Shown piece after piece: positions 53,091 through 61,028 of a DNA stretch of 64,000 nucleotides. The notes below the pieces were generated by a model. That model saw only the letters and a list, made by a program, of their open reading frames with translations. It was not told the DNA's origin and made no database searches. A program made the position numbers and the translations under genes. The stretch comes from DATKPA01 sp051955985. GTDB taxonomy: Bacteria > Planctomycetota > Phycisphaerae > WQYP01. The stretch's first letter is position 1. The number at the start of each line of letters is the position of its first letter. Location of the stretch: positions 1 to 64,000 of the forward strand of contig JBQCGD010000145.1 of assembly GCA_051955985.1 (NCBI GenBank). The letters are read 5' to 3'.

Positions 53091-54533
53091 TCAGGGCGCC
53101 TCGGCAAGAATCGGCGGATCGACCGCCGGCGGCAGTTCCGGCTCCGGCTTGCCGCGACGCGCATTCAACTCATCCGTGATCTGAATATTCAGTTGCTTGT
53201 TGATGCTGTAGAAGAAGAGGCATCCGACGCCGAGGAAGAAGGGAATCGACGCATAGAGGCTGCTGGTGAGGCGGATGCCGTTCAGAGCCGTCGCCGACTG
53301 CTCGGCATTTGCGACGTACCCGTAGGCTCCCAGCAGCCAGCCCGCAATGGCCCCGCCGAAACCGAGTCCCGCCTTCAACCCGAAAACGATCGCGCTGAAC
53401 ACAATTCCCGTTGCACGGCGTCCCGTTTTCCATTCCGAATAGTCCGCCACATCCGCCATCATTGCCCACAGCAGCGGAATCGTGAAACCATAAGCGAGGC
53501 TTCGCACGCCCTCGGTGGCGAACATGAGTTCGACCTGTTCCGGGCCGATCAGCGTGAATGCCGCCGTCAGAATCGCCGTAATCCCCAGCCCCACGATGAA
53601 GACCGCCTTCTTGCCGAAGCGCATGGCCAGTGGCTTGGAGAAGAGAATGCCGACCAGCGACGCGCCCTGGCTGATGCCATTGAACCAACTGAACAGGTCC
53701 TCCTTTTTGATGAATGGGAGGACATCGTGCGGCTTCACGTAGTATTGGAAGTAGTAGATCATCGTGCTGCCACGCATGCTCAGCGTGATGAACACGACGA
53801 TCGTCAGTGCGAACAGCGCCCACCAGGGCCCATTCTTCACCAGTTGCTTCAGGTCCCCCCTGATCGAACCATGCTGTTCCGCCCGCGGCGTGATGCGTTC
53901 CTTCGTTGTCGCAAACGTGATCACAAAAAAGACCACGCTCAGCGCCCCGAAAATGATCATCATCATCTGGTAGGCATGCGCGTCGTAGTGCCCCGGCGCA
54001 CCGTGGCTGAAGTGCTGCAGGATCACGGGACCCAGGGCCTGGATCACGAACGACGCCGAGATCGCGAAGAAGAAGCGATAGGACGAAATGCTGGTTCTCT
54101 CCCCCAGATCTCCTGTCATCACGCCGCTCAACGCCGAATAGGGCAGGTTGTTCGCCGAGTAGATCAGCATCAGCAGCATGTATGTGACATAGGCATACAC
54201 CAGCTTTCCGTTGTAACTCAGGTCCGGGGTCGAGAACGCCAGCACTGCAATGATTCCATACGGCAGCGCTGTCGCCAGCACCCACGGCCGGAACTTGCCG
54301 AACCGCGTCTTCGTCCGGTCCGCTAGCACCCCGAACAGGATGTCGAAAAAGCCGTCGGAAAACCGAGGAACCAGCAAGAGGAGCCCCGCCGCCGCCGCCG
54401 TCAGCCCGAACGTATCGGTGTAAAAACTCAACTGAAAGATCATCAGGGTCTGGAACACAAAATTCGCCGCGGCATCGCCGAAGCTGTACCCCAGCTTTTC
54501 GGTGACGGTCAGTTTCTGGCTCGCGTCGCTCAT
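53091..54533 (-). CDS. GPH family sugar:cation symporter (XynP/MelB-like)
   Basis: Twelve-helix inner-membrane symporter of the glycoside-pentoside-hexuronide family. EKLGYSFGDAAANFVFQTLMIF is the standard start, PRFSDGFFDILFGVLADRTKTRFGKFRPW the conserved loop between helices 2 and 3, and MMADVADYSEWKTGRRATGIVFSA the second conserved loop. Relatives XynP, XynB-linked and MelB import oligosaccharides with H+ or Na+. The place between esterase and GH52 points to xylo-oligosaccharide uptake. Start at the ATG at 54533, giving MSDASQKLT; the upstream frame runs into the esterase gene. Gap of 55 bases to the preceding gene. Confidence 0.92.
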   Translation of the reverse strand: MSDASQKLTVTEKLGYSFGDAAANFVFQTLMIFQLSFYTDTFGLTAAAAGLLLLVPRFSDGFFDILFGVLADRTKTRFGKFRPWVLATALPYGIIAVLAFSTPDLSYNGKLVYAYVTYMLLMLIYSANNLPYSALSGVMTGDLGERTSISSYRFFFAISASFVIQALGPVILQHFSHGAPGHYDAHAYQMMMIIFGALSVVFFVITFATTKERITPRAEQHGSIRGDLKQLVKNGPWWALFALTIVVFITLSMRGSTMIYYFQYYVKPHDVLPFIKKEDLFSWFNGISQGASLVGILFSKPLAMRFGKKAVFIVGLGITAILTAAFTLIGPEQVELMFATEGVRSLAYGFTIPLLWAMMADVADYSEWKTGRRATGIVFSAIVFGLKAGLGFGGAIAGWLLGAYGYVANAEQSATALNGIRLTSSLYASIPFFLGVGCLFFYSINKQLNIQITDELNARRGKPEPELPPAVDPPILAEAP

Positions 54534-54588
54534 GTCCCTTCCCTTCGTTCCTCTCGTGCCGCCGCTTATCGTTTCGCCATCGGCCGCG

Positions 54589-56697
54589 CTAACGATTCCG
54601 GCCAGCGGCAACATTGCCACGATTTGTTACCGAGGGATCCCCCGTCGGTGCCGGCGCCGAATCCGTCGGCCCGGGGGGTCCAATCAGCTCGGTCAACACC
54701 GGCTTCAACGCATCGGCCCACACCTGGTAACCCGCCAGCGCCGGATGCAGATGATCGCTCCCCGTCATCCCCTCCTTCAAATGTCCCTGCCCATCGAGCA
54801 TGCGATCGCTCAAATCAATAAACCGCACCCGGTCGCCGTCGGCATACTTCGCCAGCAGGCCGTTCACGCGCTTGATGATCTCCAGGCCGGCCTCGCTGTC
54901 TCCCCGCGGCATGATGCCCATCAGCACGATCTTCGCCCCGGGGGCCTTCTCCTCGCATGTCGCAACGATGGCCTCCACCCCCTTGGCCACCTCCGCCGCC
55001 GTGGCACCCACGTCCACGCCCGGCCGCGGCTTTCCAATGTTGTTCGTGCCCGCCATGATGACGATCACCTTGGGATTCACCCCATCGAGCTCGCCATTCT
55101 CCAGGCGCCACAGGATATTCTGCGTGGTATCACCCCCCCACCCGAAGTCGGCTGCGTTCCAGCCGTGAAAATTCTGGTTCCAGTTCGCGAGAAAGGCCGC
55201 ACTTTGCGGATCGCTCGCGCCCCATCGCCGGGTGATGGAATCCCCCTCAAAATAGACATCAATTTTCCCGCTTTTCGCTTTCTTCAGTAAATCGGCGTGC
55301 GCCAGTTGCGAGTTTCGGTCTCTTCGCTCGATCGGCATGTCCGCGGCGCCCGAGGACTTCGCCGTTTCCCACCGGGTGTTCGGTTCCACAGTCCCCGTCT
55401 TCACCAGGGACGACAGCCACCCCGCCGACCGCTTCGTAAATGGCCGCTGCTGCGCGGGCGTCGCCAGGTTGTTGTGCGGCGAATCGACCATGGGCGCGGC
55501 TTCTTTCGGGCCCTGAATTTCGTTGAACGCCGCCCAGATCCCTGTAGGGGGCGCGATCGTATCGACAAACCCCATTGCCACCAGTGATGTTGCATGGATC
55601 TTCGGCGCAAAGTTCACCGCATCGAAATAAGGCGCGGCCGCCATGATTTTTTCGTTGCTCGGCGGCCAGAACGGGTACCCGACCGCATGCCCGTGCAGCC
55701 CGCCGTTCAAATCACACCCCGCCGGCACGTTCACGATCAAATGCGTGACCTTCGGATCCAGCCCCGCCACGCACAGACTCTGCTGGCCCCCCATGCTCGT
55801 CCCCATCACCACCAGCGTCTTTCCATCCCAGTCCGGCCGGCTCGCCATGTACTCCACCGCGCGATAGTCGGCCAGGTACATCTTCAAAAAGTAGCTCTTG
55901 TCGCGATCTTCCTCTCCAATCGCCTGGTAGTTCTTCAACTCCTTCGGCAATGCGTCGTAATACGCCTGCGGCTGGTCGGGCAGCACGTCGTGCGGCTCGA
56001 TGTTCAAGGCGAGCCAGCCCTCCGCCGCACGATCCGTCACCCACTGCTTCTGCAGCGGATAAGGCGGGCTTGCCCATTGAAAAATGACCAGGCCCGGGTG
56101 CTTCCCTTCCCCGGCCGGCTTGGCGATCTGTCCGTACACGTGCCCGCCGTTCAGGTGGTCCATCCTGATGATGGCAAAATCCACGCCCGGCTTGTCGCTA
56201 TCGCCCGGCGTCAGCACCGGATTGGCCGGCACCGCTTCGAGCTCCTTCACCTTGGAGTCCCAGAAGGACTCGAAATCCGCAGGCCGCGGCACGACGGGCT
56301 TCAAGTCCGTCGGCGAAACCGCTGCCCCGAGGGCTATTCCCTGAGCCTTCCCGTCCGACTCACCCTCCGGCGCCACATCCACCAGCACCATTGCCGGCTC
56401 ATTGACTTTCACTTCTATCCGCCCCGTGCCTTTGCTCAGATCCAGGCTGCCGCTCTTGATATTTACCGCCCCATTTTCTTTTACGGTGTACTCGAACCTG
56501 CCCGCACCGGCCGCCCCGCTCTCCTTTGAAACGGTCCACCCCACCACTTGCCCGGTTTGATAGATCCCATTGGCATGATCGGGCTTAAACTCCACTCCGA
56601 GCGGCCCCGCGCCTGCGGCCGCCAACGCTCCTGCGTACAAACCGGAAGCGACCAGCGTAACCACGGTGGGAATCACCCGCTTCATCGAATGCATCAT
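54589..56697 (-). CDS. Two-domain acetyl esterase: CE7-like alpha/beta hydrolase plus SGNH hydrolase
   Basis: Exported 702-residue protein, first gene of the xylan operon. Signal peptide to about residue 27, then a small beta domain (about 30-115). Residues about 125-430 are an acetyl-xylan-esterase (AXE1/CE7) domain: FESFWDSKVKELEAVPANPVL, YGQIAKP, the nucleophile in GTSMGGQQSL (about 300) and GFVDTIAPPTG with the acid and His blocks. Residues about 475-680 are an SGNH/GDSL hydrolase: VYFEGDSITRRWG, GWGGDTTQNILWRLENGEL, AGTNNIG and DHLHPALAGY, so all four SGNH blocks are present. Two deacetylases in one chain suit heavily acetylated xylan. A promoter and LacI operator lie 60-100 bases upstream. 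Confidence 0.88.
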   Translation of the reverse strand: MMHSMKRVIPTVVTLVASGLYAGALAAAGAGPLGVEFKPDHANGIYQTGQVVGWTVSKESGAAGAGRFEYTVKENGAVNIKSGSLDLSKGTGRIEVKVNEPAMVLVDVAPEGESDGKAQGIALGAAVSPTDLKPVVPRPADFESFWDSKVKELEAVPANPVLTPGDSDKPGVDFAIIRMDHLNGGHVYGQIAKPAGEGKHPGLVIFQWASPPYPLQKQWVTDRAAEGWLALNIEPHDVLPDQPQAYYDALPKELKNYQAIGEEDRDKSYFLKMYLADYRAVEYMASRPDWDGKTLVVMGTSMGGQQSLCVAGLDPKVTHLIVNVPAGCDLNGGLHGHAVGYPFWPPSNEKIMAAAPYFDAVNFAPKIHATSLVAMGFVDTIAPPTGIWAAFNEIQGPKEAAPMVDSPHNNLATPAQQRPFTKRSAGWLSSLVKTGTVEPNTRWETAKSSGAADMPIERRDRNSQLAHADLLKKAKSGKIDVYFEGDSITRRWGASDPQSAAFLANWNQNFHGWNAADFGWGGDTTQNILWRLENGELDGVNPKVIVIMAGTNNIGKPRPGVDVGATAAEVAKGVEAIVATCEEKAPGAKIVLMGIMPRGDSEAGLEIIKRVNGLLAKYADGDRVRFIDLSDRMLDGQGHLKEGMTGSDHLHPALAGYQVWADALKPVLTELIGPPGPTDSAPAPTGDPSVTNRGNVAAGRNR

Positions 56698-56755
56698 GAG
56701 CTTCCACCCAGAATTGAAGTGGCCTGGCCGGACAGAAACAGGGGCCCGGCGACCA

Positions 56756-56769
56756 GGAAAGCGTTTACC
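56756..56769 (-). promoter_or_regulatory. LacI-type operator of the xylan operon
   Basis: On the minus strand GGTAAACGCTTTCC, a degenerate palindrome around the central CG, starting two bases after the -10 box. It shares the core GTAAACG with three other sites in the locus (57068, 60403, 60765). Confidence 0.75.
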
Positions 56770-56771
56770 TA

Positions 56772-56800
56772 AAAATAGACCCAGCTGCCATCCCTGTCAA
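56772..56800 (-). promoter_or_regulatory. Promoter of the xylan operon
   Basis: On the minus strand TTGACA (56795-56800), 17 bases, TATTTT (56772-56777). It drives the esterase-symporter-GH52-GH115-GH10-CE15 genes. The operator directly downstream would block the start point. Confidence 0.8.
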
Positions 56801-56910
56801 GGAAAAACATGCCCCAGCGCGTTGGCCGGCGGATGCGCCGAGTGCAACGTCGTTCTCGGACAGAATCGGCTCACGCAACCATCACTCACGGGCTGCTTCT
56901 CATAGGAATC

Positions 56911-56924
56911 GCGTGAATTCACGC
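56911..56924. promoter_or_regulatory. 14-bp perfect palindrome GCGTGAATTCACGC
   Basis: Lies in the divergent region between the xylan operon promoter and the pilin-like gene promoter. It does not fit the GTAAACG operator, so it may bind another regulator, or nothing. Confidence 0.35.
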
Positions 56925-57037
56925 ATTTTCTGGCATTTTTCCGCAAAGATGCCGTCCTCCGGCCGTGCGGCGCCGCCCCGCCCCGACCTCCCTCAGCCAC
57001 CCATTTCACCATCAGAACGAATCCGAAAACTTTCTAG

Positions 57038-57066
57038 TTGACATCCCGTTAGTCGTGGTCTATTTT
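57038..57066 (+). promoter_or_regulatory. Promoter of the pilin-like gene
   Basis: TTGACA (57038-57043), 17 bases, TATTTT (57061-57066), the same boxes and spacing as the divergent xylan operon promoter, and again followed at once by an operator. Confidence 0.8.
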
Positions 57067-57067
57067 A

Positions 57068-57082
57068 GGTAAACGGTTACTT
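57068..57082 (+). promoter_or_regulatory. LacI-type operator of the pilin-like gene
   Basis: GGTAAACGGTTACTT, a palindrome around CG (GTAAACGGTTAC), one base after the -10 box. Matches the other sites in the locus. Confidence 0.75.
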
Positions 57083-57240
57083 AATCACGGTAACCGAGGG
57101 CGGCCCCACATTTCTGCTGCTCGCCCTGGTCTGTCGGTGGTCATTTCTTTTTCTCGCTTCAGGCACGGTCGCTTCTCCCCCCCCTTCCCCGAAGCCGCCC
57201 GGCCTGAGAAAAGGGGTTTGTCATGCGGAGGAATCCTTCC

Positions 57241-58149
57241 ATGGAAACGCGCGGCCTTTTCCGTCGGCCTGCTCCCGCATTCACCCTGATCGAACTGCTC
57301 GTTGTCGTTGCTATCATCGCCGTGCTGATCAGCATCCTGCTCCCCTCCCTCGGCCGCTCCCGCGACCAGGCGAAGATGACCTCCTGCCGGGCAAACCTGC
57401 ATTCCATTGGCCAATTGCTCTATATGTACAGCAATTCCTATTCATCGCTCCCCTTTGGCGATTACCAGGCGACCGGCGGCACGGTGAATACACGCTGGTA
57501 TTCCCTGGTGCAGAATATGGCCGACTCAAGCGCCGGCACCACGTGGAACGATTCCTACACCACCCATGCCGCTTCCTCAAAAATTCGCAAGATGTTTATC
57601 TGTCCGCAGGTGGGTGACAATGGGGCACTGGTCACGGGAAACCAGGTCAATATCTGCCAATACGGGTGCCATCCCGCACTCATGCCCGATTACAACGTCT
57701 ACAAAACGTATCTCGGCAACCCCAGTGTTCAGCCTTACAAAATGGAACGCATCCCCCACCCGGACCTCGCCCTCGCGTTTGATCTCACGCTCCTGCCCTC
57801 TCCTCCTTCCAACGTCATGAAGCCCATTTACGATGATGCCACCGCGAATTACATCGACAACGGCGCCATCTGGTCCGGCGGGGCGACTCCTTTCATGAAC
57901 ACCAGCACGCCCACCCACAGTGTCGACATGACGCCCTGGAACAACTCCGTCGCCTTCACCAACAAGGACATGACCTCCTCCAGCACGGCCAATGCCTCCA
58001 ACATCCGCTTCCGCCACATGAGCGACACGAAAGCCAACGTGCTGGTCGTCGACGGCCACGTCGAAGGCTACACCCTCAACACCGGCGCCGACGCCAACAG
58101 CCCCAACAAAACCGATTTCCTCCGCCGTTACGTGTACCTCAACCAGTGA
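57241..58149 (+). CDS. Type IV pilin-like protein in the xylan locus
   Basis: About 302 residues with the prepilin signal PAFTLIELLVVVAIIAVLISILLPSLG and, near the C-terminus, VLVVDGHVEGY, the DG-type motif of planctomycete pilin-like proteins. The region between has CPQVGDN and other loops without known motif. The ATG at 57241 has GGAGGAA nine bases upstream; an ATG six codons earlier is possible. It has its own promoter and a LacI operator like that of the xylan operon, so it is probably made when xylan is. A surface or secretion role in sugar capture is a guess. Confidence 0.78.
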   Translation: METRGLFRRPAPAFTLIELLVVVAIIAVLISILLPSLGRSRDQAKMTSCRANLHSIGQLLYMYSNSYSSLPFGDYQATGGTVNTRWYSLVQNMADSSAGTTWNDSYTTHAASSKIRKMFICPQVGDNGALVTGNQVNICQYGCHPALMPDYNVYKTYLGNPSVQPYKMERIPHPDLALAFDLTLLPSPPSNVMKPIYDDATANYIDNGAIWSGGATPFMNTSTPTHSVDMTPWNNSVAFTNKDMTSSSTANASNIRFRHMSDTKANVLVVDGHVEGYTLNTGADANSPNKTDFLRRYVYLNQ

Positions 58150-58370
58150 TCTGCAGGACTCTTCTTTGCCCTCGCCCCGGCGGACCGGCCATCGCGGCAA
58201 TATAAGCCTCGGCTTCTGACCGAATTTTCCTGATTCCCATGGAGAAGCGACTTCTTCCCTCACAGCTCTCCTCATTCCTCAGCCAGAGCGTCGTTCTTTC
58301 ACCGCTCTTTTCTTCCGATCGAGAGGCAGAACGACGCTCTTCCCTTTTGCCCGCCCGCCAGAATTTGAAC

Positions 58371-59459
58371 ATGCCGCCGACTCATCGCTATAATCGACAC
58401 CCTGTGCCGAACCATCGCCCAACTCTGACCGACGTAGCCAAGCTCTCGGGAGTCACTCCCGCCACGGTCAGTCGCGTTCTCAACAACAAGCAGAAATTCA
58501 GTGCCAGCGAGGCCGTCCGGGAAAAGATCTTCGCCGCCGCCAAGCGCCTCGGCTACGCCCCCGATCTCGCGGCCCGCAACCTCAATCGCCAAAGCACCAA
58601 CATCATCGGCGTGTTCACCTCACCCAAGACCCACGTCGCCGAAGGCATCTACGAACTTCTCTTTGAAGGCATCGCCGAGGTCATTGAAGCAAGCGAATAC
58701 GATGTCTTTTTCAATCTCAGCACCGCGCGCAATCACGCCCTTCCATTCTGGCGCTTCGACGGCGCCGTCCTGCTCCAATCCCCTCCCATCGAAATGGTCG
58801 AGGAACTCGATCGCCGCCGCGTTCCCTACGTCTGCGTCAATGAAAAGATCGGACGCCCGGTCGTCCAGGTCCTTGCCGACGACCGCATGGGCATGCGTCG
58901 CGCGGTGGAGCATCTCCACCAGCTCGGACACCGGCGCATCAGCTACGCCAACGCCCGCGCCACCTACCTCACCCACTACTCCGTCACCGAGCGTTACGAG
59001 ACCCTCATGGAAGCAGCCCGCAGCCTCGGGATCGAGCTCGCCCGCGGACACGACGTCCCCTTCTGCTCCGCCTCGGAATTTCTCCGGGACTGCGTCGTCA
59101 GCGAAAAAGCCACCGCCATCATCACCTACGACCACCACATCGCTGTCATGATCATCGGCGCCGCCCACGCCATGGGTCTCCGCATCCCGCAGGATTTCAG
59201 CCTTATCTGCTTCAACGACGTCTTCCCCGTCGCTTTGCTGCCCACACCGATCACCGCCGTGAGCGTCTCCGGCCGCGAAATGGGCCGCGTCGGCGCCGGC
59301 CTGCTCCTGAACAGCCTCGTCGGCACCAAGGCTGCCCCGACCAAGGAAATACGAATCCCGGAAGAACTCGTCGTCCGCTGGTCGACTGCGCCTCCTGCCA
59401 GCGCTCCCAGGAAAAATCCCCCGCCTCTTCCCCACGATCGTCCCACCCCGGCAAATTGA
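58371..59459 (+). CDS. LacI family transcriptional regulator
   Basis: Sugar-responsive repressor. N-terminal HTH PTLTDVAKLSGVTPATVSRVLNN (about residues 17-39) with the hinge LNRQSTNIIGVF, then the periplasmic-binding-like domain (VLLQSPPIEMVEEL, VLADDRMGMRRAVEHLHQLGHRRISYA, ITYDHHIAVMIIGAAHAMGLRIPQDFSLICFND, PITAVSVSGREMG). A proline-rich tail ends it. It is the natural reader of the four GTAAACG operators in the locus. The start is unsure: the ATG at 58371 has no good ribosome binding site. A TTGAAC/TATAAT pair (58364-58394) just before a GTG at about 58404 hints at a shorter leaderless form. No own operator seen. Confidence 0.92.
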   Translation: MPPTHRYNRHPVPNHRPTLTDVAKLSGVTPATVSRVLNNKQKFSASEAVREKIFAAAKRLGYAPDLAARNLNRQSTNIIGVFTSPKTHVAEGIYELLFEGIAEVIEASEYDVFFNLSTARNHALPFWRFDGAVLLQSPPIEMVEELDRRRVPYVCVNEKIGRPVVQVLADDRMGMRRAVEHLHQLGHRRISYANARATYLTHYSVTERYETLMEAARSLGIELARGHDVPFCSASEFLRDCVVSEKATAIITYDHHIAVMIIGAAHAMGLRIPQDFSLICFNDVFPVALLPTPITAVSVSGREMGRVGAGLLLNSLVGTKAAPTKEIRIPEELVVRWSTAPPASAPRKNPPPLPHDRPTPAN

Positions 59460-59571
59460 TCCAGCGCGCAGCCGCGCTGCAGTTGTTCTCACCTGGTGCG
59501 CATCAACTCCGACCCCTGCGCCGCACCCATCCGCGGCCTCGCATTGATCGCCACGTCCAACCGCCTCCAGC

Positions 59572-59612
59572 AAAAAAAAACGCGAAAGCAGCCTCCCGTC
59601 CGAGACTGCTTC
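59572..59612 (-). terminator. Intrinsic terminator of the PEP-CTERM gene
   Basis: On the minus strand AAGCAGTCTC pairs with GAGGCTGCTT (10 bp, one wobble) followed within four bases by nine T. It lies 26 bases past the stop of the 59638 gene. Confidence 0.85.
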
Positions 59613-59637
59613 CTCGTAAACACGTCATCCGAATCCC

Positions 59638-60300
59638 TTACGCGCGCCGGCGGCGGAGCATCAGCAGCGCTCCCGCGCCAAGTACACCCAGCGAGGCCGG
59701 CTCCGGCACACTGCTCAAACGGAAGTTGTCGAACTCCGCCGTCGTCCGCGCAGTCCCGTCATTGTTGTTCGCGATCACAAGCTGGAAATACTGCGGGTTC
59801 GACCCCACCGACGCTTTGAACGAATCGTAATTGAACGACACGTGCACTGTCGTCGGCGAATTCGTCGTCCCCTCGACATGCGTCCCCGGCACCGGATTCG
59901 GCGTCGCGTTCGCAAAATTGCCCGGGAAGTTGAGCACCACCTGGTACAACTCCTGGAATCCCGACGGCGCCGCTGGAAACGTCACGTCGAAAGAAAGAAC
60001 GTCGTTTGCCTGGAAGTCCCCAACCTTCCCCGCCGCCACGAAATCGTACGCGAGGTTCTGCGCGAATCCGGACGAAGTCACCGCCAGCGCTTTCGACCCG
60101 TCCGTGGCGCCCTCCGTCACAAATGCATACGTGCCGTTCGTCGCACTCGCAAACGGCACCGGCCCCGAGGCGCTGAACCCGCTGAAACCGTCGTCGCCGG
60201 TTTCGAAGCTTCCCAGCAGGACGTCCGCCCGCAGCGCCGAAGCCGCCGCCAATCCTGCAACACAGGCAATAAAAGATGCAATCGCACACCGAGTGTTCAT
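59638..60300 (-). CDS. PEP-CTERM exported protein of the xylan locus
   Basis: A 220-residue protein with a signal peptide (cleavage near residue 25: ALRADV), a single beta-sandwich-like domain (LLGSFETGDDGFSGFSASG, TTVHVSFNYDSFKASVG, YFQLVIANNNDG, TTAEFDNFRLS) and a PEP-CTERM tail (VPEPASLGVLGAGALLMLRRRRA). The sandwich with its closing FDNFRL strand resembles carbohydrate-binding or concanavalin-like domains, so a xylan-binding surface protein is a reasonable idea but not shown. It has its own promoter with an operator identical to that of the secreted GH10 gene and its own terminator. Confidence 0.78.
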   Translation of the reverse strand: MNTRCAIASFIACVAGLAAASALRADVLLGSFETGDDGFSGFSASGPVPFASATNGTYAFVTEGATDGSKALAVTSSGFAQNLAYDFVAAGKVGDFQANDVLSFDVTFPAAPSGFQELYQVVLNFPGNFANATPNPVPGTHVEGTTNSPTTVHVSFNYDSFKASVGSNPQYFQLVIANNNDGTARTTAEFDNFRLSSVPEPASLGVLGAGALLMLRRRRA

Positions 60301-60402
60301 AGCTCCTCCCTAAAAAAAGAAATCAAACGCCACGTGCAAGAAGTGAAGTCGCGGCACGACAACGGTGGCGAATGATGACCGGCCAGCCTCTGTCGTCATT
60401 GG

Positions 60403-60445
60403 GTAAACGTTTACTCAAATATAATGGCGTTTTGCGGCGGGGCAA
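60403..60445 (-). promoter_or_regulatory. Promoter and LacI operator of the PEP-CTERM gene
   Basis: On the minus strand TTGCCC (60440-60445), 16 bases, TATATT (60418-60423), then TGAGTAAACGTTTACCC; the operator core GTAAACGTTTAC is at 60403-60414, a perfect 12-bp palindrome. Confidence 0.75.
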
Positions 60446-60733
60446 ATGAATTCTGGATTTTTCTGTTGCCTCTTCCAACCCCGCATGCGGGACATCCTGC
60501 TCTTTCGCGGAGGCCCGGTGATCCCGCGTCCCGGTCGCATTTCCGCGTAGTGATCGCTCATTTTGAGCCTGAAAGGCAGATGTTTTTGCATGCCGGTGCC
60601 CAGGAGGTGCAGGTCCTCAAGTCCGCACCCCAACCTCCTTCCGAGTCAGAAGGGGACGAACTCCTGCTCGCTTCAGTTGCAACTCCGGTCTTGGCAACCC
60701 TTCCCGCCGGTTCCAAAAAACCGCGAATTTCCT
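60446..60733. other. Spacer between two divergent regulated promoters
   Basis: No gene, hairpin or further operator copy seen. The reading frames here are short and lack start signals. Confidence 0.4.
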
Positions 60734-60776
60734 TTGACCGCCTCCAGAGCCGAGGTATCCTTGAGTAAACGTTTAC
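60734..60776 (+). promoter_or_regulatory. Promoter and LacI operator of the secreted GH10 gene
   Basis: TTGACC (60734-60739), 16 bases, TATCCT (60756-60761), then TTGAGTAAACGTTTACCC; operator core GTAAACGTTTAC at 60765-60776. The 17 bases TGAGTAAACGTTTACCC equal those at the PEP-CTERM gene. A 250-base leader separates it from the start codon. Confidence 0.78.
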
Positions 60777-61028
60777 CCGAACCGCCCGCACAACTCGCGC
60801 GCCGTCCCTGCTGGACATCGCTCTGTCCACACCTCCACGGCCATTCCCTTCGCAAGTCCGCGGAATGTTGTCCGCATTCCGCTTCTGTACCTCTGATTCA
60901 AACGGAACTTTTCGGAAATTCGCACGAGAACACTGTCCGGTAATCATTCCCCTCGACGCTCCCTTTGTCCGGCGGTGCGTCCCGCTGAGTGGTGGACCTT
61001 GTTTCAATCCCCTTCGAAGGACAAGCAA

